Origin: Alistipes sp. UBA943
GTDB taxonomy: Bacteria > Bacteroidota > Bacteroidia > Bacteroidales > Rikenellaceae
Assembly (NCBI GenBank): GCA_002293345.1
Contig: DBDB01000081.1
Span: 1-18,873, forward strand
Length of the DNA: 18,873 nucleotides
Direction of reading: 5' to 3'
The position numbers were made by a program, and so were the translations under genes. How positions within the stretch are numbered: position 1 is the stretch's first letter; each line of letters begins with the position of its first letter. The notes below the pieces were generated by a model. It saw nothing but the letters and a program-made list of their open reading frames with translations. It was not told where the DNA came from and searched no databases. This document shows, piece after piece, positions 6,885-13,514 of the stretch.

Positions 6885-8132
6885 CTATTTCTGCAGTCCG
6901 ATATCTTTTCTGAAGAAAAGATTCTCACACTTAATCTTTTTCACTTCGCGGAGGGCCTTTTCGCGCGCTTCAGACACCGTGGCACCTTGACACACCACCA
7001 TCAGCACGCGTCCGCCGAACGTGACGAGTTGCCCATCCTTCACGTCTGTGCCCATGTGGAACACCTCTCCGTCGATGTCATCCAAACCCTCGATCGGGAA
7101 CCCTTTTTCGTAAGCATCAGGGTATCCTTTGGATGCCATGACGATACCCAGGGTGGCAAAATCGTGCCACTCGGGCGTTCCCGCATCCTCACCATCGGCA
7201 ACCCTCGTGAAATGTTCGTACAGATCGCTCTTCATGCGTGGCAGTACCACCTCCGTCTCCGGATCGCCGAAACGGGCGTTGAATTCGATCACCTTGATCC
7301 CTTGGGGCGTCTTCATCAGTCCGCCGTACAGCACCCCCGTGAAGGGACATCCCTCGTCGCACAGTGCATCGGCCGTGCGTTGCATGATCTCATGCAGGGC
7401 GAAATATTCATCCTCCGCCGTGACGAACGACAGTGGCGAATAGGCACCCATACCGCCCGTGTTCGGTCCCTTGTCGCCATCGAATGCACGTTTGTGATCC
7501 TGTGCCAGGGCCAGCGGTTGCACGTGGCGTCCGGATACCAGGCACATGAACGAGAACTCGGGGCCCGTCAGGTAATCCTCCACGACCACACTACCCTTGC
7601 CGAATTTGTCGTCCAACAACATGTCTCGCAACGCCGCCTCCGCCTCGGGATAGGTCTCGGCGATCACTACTCCCTTGCCTGCCGCCAATCCATCGTATTT
7701 CAACACGGCCGGAAACGGACGGGATTTCACGTATTCGCACGCCTCGGACACCTCTCGAAAGGTACGGTATTCCGCTGTCGGAATACCGTTACGCTGCATG
7801 AGAGTCTTCGCAAACTCCTTGCTCGACTCGATGCGGGCCGCCGCACGCGTCGGCCCGAAGATCCGCAATCCCGCCTCACGGAACCGATCCACGATCCCCA
7901 CTGCCAGTGCCGCCTCGGGTCCCACGACCGTCAAATCGACACCCTTCTCACGCGCAAAATCCAACAGTCGATCCACCTCCGTCTCACGAATCGGCACGCA
8001 CGTGGCCGCGCGGGAAATGCCTGCATTTCCAGGGGCACAATAAATTGTGCCCACATGGGGCGAACGCCCCAGCGCGGCCACGATGGCGTGGCAACGACCG
8101 CCGGAACCTATGACCAGTACGGTTTTATTCAT
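6885..8132 (-). CDS. purD: Phosphoribosylamine-glycine ligase (GAR synthetase) PurD
   Basis: PurD joins glycine to phosphoribosylamine with ATP, the second step of purine synthesis. From the ATG at 8132 the protein is 415 residues, near the family norm. The reading frame stays open upstream to 8312, but that part would lie within purH and is not homologous. Motifs in order are VLVIGSGGRCHA (5-16), YCAPGNAGI (31-39), GPEAALAVGIVD, the ATP-grasp PAVLKYDGLAAGKGVV (141-156) and the metal-binding FNARFGDPETEVVLPR (284-299). Residue 14 is Cys where the family nearly always has Glu (GGREH). The start lies 16 bases after the purH stop. Codons 17-44 coincide with a cloverleaf-capable sequence (8001-8082) about 50 bases after the start, where it could influence translation. 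Confidence 0.97.
   Translation of the reverse strand: MNKTVLVIGSGGRCHAIVAALGRSPHVGTIYCAPGNAGISRAATCVPIRETEVDRLLDFAREKGVDLTVVGPEAALAVGIVDRFREAGLRIFGPTRAAARIESSKEFAKTLMQRNGIPTAEYRTFREVSEACEYVKSRPFPAVLKYDGLAAGKGVVIAETYPEAEAALRDMLLDDKFGKGSVVVEDYLTGPEFSFMCLVSGRHVQPLALAQDHKRAFDGDKGPNTGGMGAYSPLSFVTAEDEYFALHEIMQRTADALCDEGCPFTGVLYGGLMKTPQGIKVIEFNARFGDPETEVVLPRMKSDLYEHFTRVADGEDAGTPEWHDFATLGIVMASKGYPDAYEKGFPIEGLDDIDGEVFHMGTDVKDGQLVTFGGRVLMVVCQGATVSEAREKALREVKKIKCENLFFRKDIGLQK
8001..8082. other. Cloverleaf-capable inverted-repeat set inside purD
   Basis: A perfect 11-bp terminal inverted repeat (CGTGGCCGCGC 8001-8011 with GCGCGGCCACG 8072-8082) directly encloses three consecutive perfect stems: GGAAATGC with loop CT (8013-8030), GGGCACAAT with loop AA (8033-8052), and TGGGGCG with loop AA (8056-8071). 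Only about seven bases between stems are unpaired. The segment encodes PurD residues 17-44, including the conserved APGNAGI, so it is not foreign protein sequence. On the mRNA it starts 50 bases into the coding region. Confidence 0.8.
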
Positions 8133-8148
8133 ACTTATGAGCTGTAGC

Positions 8149-9675
8149 TTAGTGTTTGAAGTGTCGCATGCCGGCAAACAACATCGCGATATTTTTCTCT
8201 GTGGCTTTTTTGATGGAGTCCTCATCCCGCACACTACCGCCGGGTTGCACGATCGCCGTGACACCATACTCGGCCGCCAACGTGACACAGTCGTCGAACG
8301 GGAAAAATCCATCCGAAGCTAACACACAACCTTTGCCGCCCGTGGTCAGTGCCTGTTTAAGCGCAATCTCGGCCGACCCGATGCGGTTCATCTGTCCAGC
8401 ACCGATGCCGAGCGTCTGCCCGTCGCGTGCCACGACTATGGCGTTCGACTTCACGTGCTTCACGATTCGCCATGCGAAATCCAGATCACGTAACTGCTCC
8501 TCCGTGGGACGCTTCTCCGTCACGGTCATATCCACCGTCACACGTTTCGTCGTACGGTCCCACTCCTGCATCAGCACGCCACCCGTCACGCTAACCAACT
8601 GACGTTCAGTCGTTTTAGATCCGTCCATCGACACCTCGATCAGGCGCAAATTCTTCTTCGACGCGAGTACTTCGCGTGCTTCCGGAGTAAACTCAGGCGC
8701 CAGGATCAACTCCAAGAATACCCCCTTCATCGCCTCCGCCACGTCACGTGTGACGGGCCGATTCATCGCCACGATACCACCGTAAATCGACACCGTATCC
8801 GCCGCATAGGCACGTTCCCATGCTTCGAGGGCATCTTTGCCGATGGCCGCACCGCATGGATTCATGTGCTTCAGTCCCACACAGAAGGGCTCACTAAACT
8901 CCCTCACGATCGCCAACGCGGCATTTCCATCCTGTATGTTGTTGTATGACAACTCTTTACCCTGCAACTGACGCGCGTGTGCCAACGAGTAGGGCAACGC
9001 CTCCGACGTGCGGTAAAATTTCGCACTCTGATGTGGATTTTCGCCGTAACGCAACGACTGCACCAAGTCGAATTCCAAGAACAACTTCTCGTTCAAACCC
9101 GCCTGAGCACGCATGTACGTGGCGATCATCGCGTCATACTCCGCGGTGTGCGTATACGCTTTGGCCGACAATTCGAGACGTTTCTCGAGCGTCGTATTTC
9201 CCATCCCGCGCAACTCCGCCAGCACACCTTCATAGTCCAAAGGGTCGCACACCACCGTCACACCCTCGTAGTTTTTCGCCGCGCTGCGCAACATCGAGGG
9301 GCCTCCAATGTCGATATTCTCTATCGCCTCGACACGCGTAACACCCTCGCGTTCAATCGTTTGACGGAACGGATAGAGGTTCACCACCACCATGTCGATC
9401 GTCTCGACACCGTTCTCACTCAGTGCCTGCATGTGCGACGCATCATCGCGACGGGCCAGCAATCCGCCATGCACGTTAGGATGCAACGTCTTCACACGTC
9501 CGTCACAAATCTCCGGGAATCCGGTTATGTCGCTGATATTCAATGTCTTCACACCGCTGTCTTGCAATAGATTCATCGTGCCACCCGTCGCGATGAGCGT
9601 CCATCCCAATCGCTCCAACTCCTGCGCAAACGGCACCAAACCCGTCTTGTCACTCACACTGATCAATGCTCTCAT
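8149..9675 (-). CDS. purH: Bifunctional AICAR transformylase / IMP cyclohydrolase PurH
   Basis: PurH performs the last two steps to IMP: formyl transfer from 10-formyl-THF to AICAR, then ring closure. The 508 residues are typical. The N-terminal cyclohydrolase domain (about 1-145) shows ALISVSDKTGLVPFA, LIATGGTMNLL and GRVKTLHPNVHGGLL. The transformylase domain (about 150-508) shows LRYGENPHQSA, the catalytic KHMNPCG, KSNAIVVARDGQTLGIGAGQ, ASDGFFPF and VQPGGSVRDEDSI. The start ATG is 11 bases after the purN stop and the stop is 16 bases before the purD start. By eye it contains no strong hairpin clusters, in contrast to purD and purL. It depends on the product of folD three genes' width downstream in the same operon. 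Confidence 0.98.
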   Translation of the reverse strand: MRALISVSDKTGLVPFAQELERLGWTLIATGGTMNLLQDSGVKTLNISDITGFPEICDGRVKTLHPNVHGGLLARRDDASHMQALSENGVETIDMVVVNLYPFRQTIEREGVTRVEAIENIDIGGPSMLRSAAKNYEGVTVVCDPLDYEGVLAELRGMGNTTLEKRLELSAKAYTHTAEYDAMIATYMRAQAGLNEKLFLEFDLVQSLRYGENPHQSAKFYRTSEALPYSLAHARQLQGKELSYNNIQDGNAALAIVREFSEPFCVGLKHMNPCGAAIGKDALEAWERAYAADTVSIYGGIVAMNRPVTRDVAEAMKGVFLELILAPEFTPEAREVLASKKNLRLIEVSMDGSKTTERQLVSVTGGVLMQEWDRTTKRVTVDMTVTEKRPTEEQLRDLDFAWRIVKHVKSNAIVVARDGQTLGIGAGQMNRIGSAEIALKQALTTGGKGCVLASDGFFPFDDCVTLAAEYGVTAIVQPGGSVRDEDSIKKATEKNIAMLFAGMRHFKH

Positions 9676-9686
9676 AGTTCCTTTAT

Positions 9687-10358
9687 CTATTTTGGGTCAA
9701 TCATTTTTTTTACCGTATCGACATACAGCCTGTGTTCCACCGCATGCACTTTCGCTTCGAGTTCATCCAGATCATGCCCCGTGTACTCGAACGACTCCTG
9801 GGCAATGATCTGTCCGCCGTCGAGTTCCTTATTCACATAATGTATCGTCACGCCGTACGTCGTTTCACCCGCCTCGAACGCATCGCGAATCGCATGGGCG
9901 CCCTTATAGGCCGGCAGCAGTGACGGATGGATGTTGATGATCCGGTTCGGGAATGCATCCAGCAACGTGTCACCGACCAACCGCATGTACCCCGCCAGGC
10001 AGATCAGGTCTACCCCATCCAGATGCTTCAAGATCTCGGCCTCGTAATCGGCTTTCGTCGCGAAATCTTTGGGTGCAAGCACAAGCGTTTCGACGCCCAG
10101 TTTTTTCGCCCTTTCGATCACATACGCCTCTGTCTTGTCGCACACAAGCAGCCCCACTTCCTCCCGCAGAGCCTCGGCAAGTACTTGGAAATTGGAGCCG
10201 TTGCCGCTGGCAAAGACCGCTATTTTTTGTTTTTTAGGGGCATCTTTGGCACTTTGCTCGTTCTCCGTCGGGGGGAAGTACCTTTGTACATCCCGCCCTC
10301 CGTGGAACTTCGACAAAGCACCAAACCTATCCCCTAAAATTCCAAAAAAACTTTTCAT
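9687..10358 (-). CDS. purN: GAR formyltransferase PurN with an unusual N-terminal extension
   Basis: PurN transfers formyl from 10-formyl-THF to GAR, the third purine step. The catalytic core runs from Lys45 (KIAVFASGNGSNFQVL) to 223, about 179 residues as expected. Conserved groups are LAGYMRL (121-127), NIHPSLLPAYKGAHA with catalytic Asn142 and His144, and LDGGQIIAQ with Asp180. The first 44 residues have no counterpart in the usual enzyme. They contain no internal Met, and the ATG at 10358 overlaps the purM stop as ATGA, so the extension is probably translated by coupling to purM. Most of it (about residues 7-43) is encoded by a 108-base palindrome (10232-10339). Core activity should be intact; what the extension does, if anything, is unknown. 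Confidence 0.96.
   Translation of the reverse strand: MKSFFGILGDRFGALSKFHGGRDVQRYFPPTENEQSAKDAPKKQKIAVFASGNGSNFQVLAEALREEVGLLVCDKTEAYVIERAKKLGVETLVLAPKDFATKADYEAEILKHLDGVDLICLAGYMRLVGDTLLDAFPNRIINIHPSLLPAYKGAHAIRDAFEAGETTYGVTIHYVNKELDGGQIIAQESFEYTGHDLDELEAKVHAVEHRLYVDTVKKMIDPK
10232..10339. repeat. 108-base near-symmetric palindrome encoding the PurN N-terminal extension
   Basis: Nested arms share one centre near 10285. TTTTAGGGG (10232-10240) pairs with CCCCTAAAA (10331-10339); GGCACTTTG (10248-10256) with CAAAGCACC (10314-10322), fully paired with two G-U pairs in the minus-strand RNA; GTTC (10260-10263) with GAAC (10305-10308); and GGGA-a-GTAC (10273-10281) with GTAC-a-TCCC (10286-10294) around a 4-base tip. 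The length is a multiple of three and the purN frame stays open through it. It looks like a palindromic repeat inserted in frame, by analogy with Rickettsia palindromic elements. Confidence 0.75.
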
Positions 10359-11380
10359 CGGATCGCCACCCCTTCCCCCTCGACAATTTTTCCGATCACA
10401 GATGCCCGTTCACCCTGCGCGGTCAACGTCGCAATCACCTTCGCGGCTTCGGATTCCGACACGGCGATCACCATGCCGATACCCATGTTGAAGATATTGA
10501 ACATCTCGCGATGCCCGATGCCGCCATGCTTTTCGAGAAACCGGAACACGGGAAGGATCTCCCACGAGCCCTCGCTGATCTCGATACCCTGCCCATCCTT
10601 CAAGATACGCGGAATATTCTCGTCGAACCCGCCGCCCGTCACGTGACAAAGGCCATGCACGTCGCACGTCCGTACCACCTCCAACACCTGCTTCACATAG
10701 ATCCGTGTCGGGGTGAGCAGCACCTCACCCAAGGTTTTCGATCCCAATTCGGAGTAGGTTTCATGCAGATCCAACCCGGCATCCTTAACGATCTTACGCA
10801 CCAGACTGAACCCGTTCGAGTGCACGCCGCTCGACGCGATACCTACCAACACATCGCCCACCTGCACTTTCGACCCGTCGATCAACCGTGACTTTTCGAC
10901 CACACCGCACGTGAATCCCGCAATGTCGTACTCACCGTCACCATACATACCCGGCATTTCGGCCGTCTCACCACCCACCAGCGCGCATCTCGCCTGGCGG
11001 CATCCCTCGGCGACTCCCGACACAATCGCCTCCACGACAGCGGGTTCGTTACGCCCGACCGCCACATAATCGAGGAAAAAGAGCGGTTCCGCCCCCTGTG
11101 CCAACACGTCGTTCACACACATCGCCACAGCGTCGATACCGATCGTATCGTGACGATTCAACTCGAACGCCAGTTTGAGTTTCGTCCCCACGCCATCCGT
11201 GCCACTCACCAGAACAGGCTCCTCGATGTTGAGTTTCGACAAGTCGAACATGCCGCCGAACGACCCGATATTGCCCATCGAACCGACACGCTCCGTCGAC
11301 GCAACGTGCTTCTTGATGCGTCGCACCACCTCGTAACCGGCCTCTAAATTGACCCCTGCACTCTCGTATTTTTCTGACAT
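10355..11380 (-). CDS. purM: AIR synthetase (phosphoribosylaminoimidazole synthetase) PurM
   Basis: PurM closes the imidazole ring by converting FGAM to AIR with ATP. The 341 residues are a normal length for the family and the protein looks complete. Motifs are GNIGSFGGMFDL (37-48), the ATP-binding GTDGVGTKLKLA (60-71), MCVNDVLAQGAEPLFFLDY (87-105), GGETAEMPGMY (136-146), SSGVHSNGFSLVR and HVTGGGFDENIPRIL. The start lies 13 bases after the purF stop; the stop TGA overlaps the purN ATG (ATGA), so purM and purN are likely to be translationally coupled. It takes its substrate from PurL, encoded three genes upstream, and passes AIR to PurK/PurE at the head of the operon. Confidence 0.98.
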   Translation of the reverse strand: MSEKYESAGVNLEAGYEVVRRIKKHVASTERVGSMGNIGSFGGMFDLSKLNIEEPVLVSGTDGVGTKLKLAFELNRHDTIGIDAVAMCVNDVLAQGAEPLFFLDYVAVGRNEPAVVEAIVSGVAEGCRQARCALVGGETAEMPGMYGDGEYDIAGFTCGVVEKSRLIDGSKVQVGDVLVGIASSGVHSNGFSLVRKIVKDAGLDLHETYSELGSKTLGEVLLTPTRIYVKQVLEVVRTCDVHGLCHVTGGGFDENIPRILKDGQGIEISEGSWEILPVFRFLEKHGGIGHREMFNIFNMGIGMVIAVSESEAAKVIATLTAQGERASVIGKIVEGEGVAIR

Positions 11381-11393
11381 AAATCTTTAATTT

Positions 11394-12764
11394 TTAATAC
11401 AACTCCGTCGGGTAGACGCCATTGAAACACGCCATGCACAGCTCTTGTCTGTTTCCTGATTTCAGGAGGGATTCTGGCGAAAGGAATGCCAACGAATCGG
11501 CACCGATCTGCTTACAAACATCCTCCACGTCCATTTTCGCCGAGATTAACTCCTCCACGTTCGACGTGTCGACACCATAGAAACAGGGATACTTGAACGG
11601 CGGACTGGCAATGCGTACATGTACCTCCACAGCCCCCGCCTCGCGCAACATACCGACAATCCGTTTGCTCGTCGTACCGCGCACGATCGAATCGTCGATC
11701 AGCACCACCCGTTTGCCGCTCACGATACTGCTCACCGACGAGAGTTTCATCCTTACGCCCTTCTCACGCAACTCCTGCGACGGTTGAATGAACGTGCGAC
11801 CGATATACTTATTCTTGATCAGTCCCATTTCGTACGGAATCCCGCTCGCCTCCGCGTAACCCATCGCGGCACTGAGGCTCGAATCCGGCACTCCGACCAC
11901 AATATCCGCCTCGACGGGCGCCTCGCGGTACAGCAACCGTCCCGACTCCTTGCGAAACGTATGCACGTTGGTACCCTCGATATCACTGTCCGGACGCGCG
12001 AAGTAGACGTACTCCATACCGCACATGAAGTGGCGTTTGAACTGTGAGTAGTCGCTCGACCGCAATCCCTCGTCATCTATCGTGACGATCTCACCCGGTG
12101 CCACGTCGCGTACGAACTGAGCCCCCACCACCTCGAACGCGCACGTTTCGCTACTCACGACCCATCCTCCCCCATCTAACTTGCCGATCGAGAGAGGGCG
12201 CAAACCATACTTATCGCGACAGGCGTAGATCCTGTTTTGTGTCATGACCAGAAACGCGAACGACCCCTCCAACATGTTGAGTGCCTCGATGATCGCATAG
12301 ATACGCGGCGCCTTCGGGTCACGTACCTCTTTTTTGATCAGGTGTGCCAACACCTCGCTGTCCGACGTGGAGTGAAACAGACTGCCCTTGCTCTCCAAAT
12401 GCTTGCGCAGTAGCGACGCGTTGACGATGTTGCCATTGTGCGCCATCGCGAAGTCACCCGTCGCATGGTGGAACAGGAACGGTTGCAGGTTCTCCTCGCC
12501 GCTACCTCCGCATGTCGTGTACCGCACGTGACCGATTGCCTGACTCCCTTTGAGGGTGGCCAATTTGGCCTCGTTGAACACCTCCGTTACCAACCCTTGG
12601 CCGCGTACACGGTCGAATCCCCCGACAGGGTCGGAACTGACAATACCGCACCCCTCCTGGCCACGATGTTGCAATGCGTGGAGGCCGTAATAGGTTAGTG
12701 TCGCGGCGTTCGGTACCCCGAACACGCCGAAAACACCACACTCCTCATGTAATTCTTTTGTCAT
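11394..12764 (-). CDS. purF: Amidophosphoribosyltransferase PurF, iron-sulfur (B. subtilis) type
   Basis: PurF commits PRPP and glutamine to purine synthesis and is normally inhibited by purine nucleotides. I use the ATG at 12764 (456 residues); the frame is open four codons further to a TTG at 12776. A short leader (MTKELHEE) precedes Cys9 of CGVFGVFG; in this type the leader is cleaved to free Cys as the N-terminal nucleophile of the Ntn glutaminase. HALQHRGQEGCG and MAHNGNIVN follow. The C-terminal phosphoribosyltransferase part has the PRPP loop VLIDDSIVRGTTS (354-366). Cysteines at the four [4Fe-4S] ligand positions of the B. subtilis enzyme are all present: Cys248 (CGMEYVYFARPDSD), Cys394 (YPCFYGVDTS), and Cys443/Cys446 (CMACFNG). 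The oxygen-labile cluster suggests an anaerobe or low-oxygen life. It sits between purC and purM with short gaps. Confidence 0.97.
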   Translation of the reverse strand: MTKELHEECGVFGVFGVPNAATLTYYGLHALQHRGQEGCGIVSSDPVGGFDRVRGQGLVTEVFNEAKLATLKGSQAIGHVRYTTCGGSGEENLQPFLFHHATGDFAMAHNGNIVNASLLRKHLESKGSLFHSTSDSEVLAHLIKKEVRDPKAPRIYAIIEALNMLEGSFAFLVMTQNRIYACRDKYGLRPLSIGKLDGGGWVVSSETCAFEVVGAQFVRDVAPGEIVTIDDEGLRSSDYSQFKRHFMCGMEYVYFARPDSDIEGTNVHTFRKESGRLLYREAPVEADIVVGVPDSSLSAAMGYAEASGIPYEMGLIKNKYIGRTFIQPSQELREKGVRMKLSSVSSIVSGKRVVLIDDSIVRGTTSKRIVGMLREAGAVEVHVRIASPPFKYPCFYGVDTSNVEELISAKMDVEDVCKQIGADSLAFLSPESLLKSGNRQELCMACFNGVYPTELY

Positions 12765-12788
12765 AAACTTCCCCAAACCCCCTTAGAT

Positions 12789-13514
12789 TTATTCTTTTAC
12801 CGCTTTTTCGAGCCGTGCCAAAATCTCCTCGTACGCCTCACGTACCTTACCCAGGTCGCGACGGAAGCGATCCTTATCCAACTTCTCGTTCGTATCCATA
12901 TCCCACAGGCGGCATGTGTCAGGAGACAACTCATCCGCCAACACGATCTTACCGTCCGGCGTGCGGCCGAACTCGATCTTGAAGTCGATCAATCGGATAT
13001 TCATCCGTGCGAACAGCTCCGTAAGGGCCTTGTTGATCTCGCCTGTCATGGCGTAAATTTGCTTCAGTTCGTCGTACGTCACGGCATTGAGCGCCACCGC
13101 ATGGTGATCGTTGATGAGCGGGTCGCCCAACTCGTCATTCTTGTAACAGATGTCATAGATGACGTTCGACGGTTGCGTACCCTCCTCTATACCGAGGCGT
13201 TGCGCCATGGAACCGGCGATGACATTGCGCACGATCACCTCCAACGGGATGATCTGCACGCGGCGGCACAGCTGATCACGGTCGTTTAGCGTCTCGACAT
13301 AGTGGGTCGGGATACCACGCTTGTTGAGGTACTCGAAAATCAACGTGGAGATCTTGTTATTCAACACCCCCTTGTTGTCGATCGTGGCCTTCTTGATGTT
13401 GTTGAACGCCGTCGCGGCATCCTTGTAGTGGATCAGGATCATCGACGGATCGTCCGTCAGATAGACTTGCTTCGCCTTACCTTCGTAAAGCATCTCTCCA
13501 TGTATTTGTGTCAT
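12789..13514 (-). CDS. purC: SAICAR synthetase PurC
   Basis: PurC condenses CAIR with aspartate using ATP to give SAICAR. At 241 residues it has the compact bacterial length. It shows LYEGKAKQVY (9-18), the hinge PLEVIVRNVIAGSMAQRLG (90-108), the FKIEFGRTPDG segment (178-188) and LADELSPDTCRLWD (192-205), which includes the substrate- and metal-binding acidic group. Its ATG overlaps the purL stop (ATGA), and about a dozen or so bases separate its end from purF. The following enzyme in the pathway, PurB, is not in the window and must be encoded elsewhere. Confidence 0.98.
   Translation of the reverse strand: MTQIHGEMLYEGKAKQVYLTDDPSMILIHYKDAATAFNNIKKATIDNKGVLNNKISTLIFEYLNKRGIPTHYVETLNDRDQLCRRVQIIPLEVIVRNVIAGSMAQRLGIEEGTQPSNVIYDICYKNDELGDPLINDHHAVALNAVTYDELKQIYAMTGEINKALTELFARMNIRLIDFKIEFGRTPDGKIVLADELSPDTCRLWDMDTNEKLDKDRFRRDLGKVREAYEEILARLEKAVKE

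Noticed and set aside
6702..8147. 481-residue open frame on the plus strand opposite purD
   Set aside because: It runs through the repeat-filled gap and antisense to PurD motifs; composition is Arg/His-rich and no family is recognisable.
8133..8312. N-terminal extension of purD to 8312
   Set aside because: It lies inside the purH coding region in another frame and is not related to PurD; the ATG at 8132 gives the normal N-terminus.
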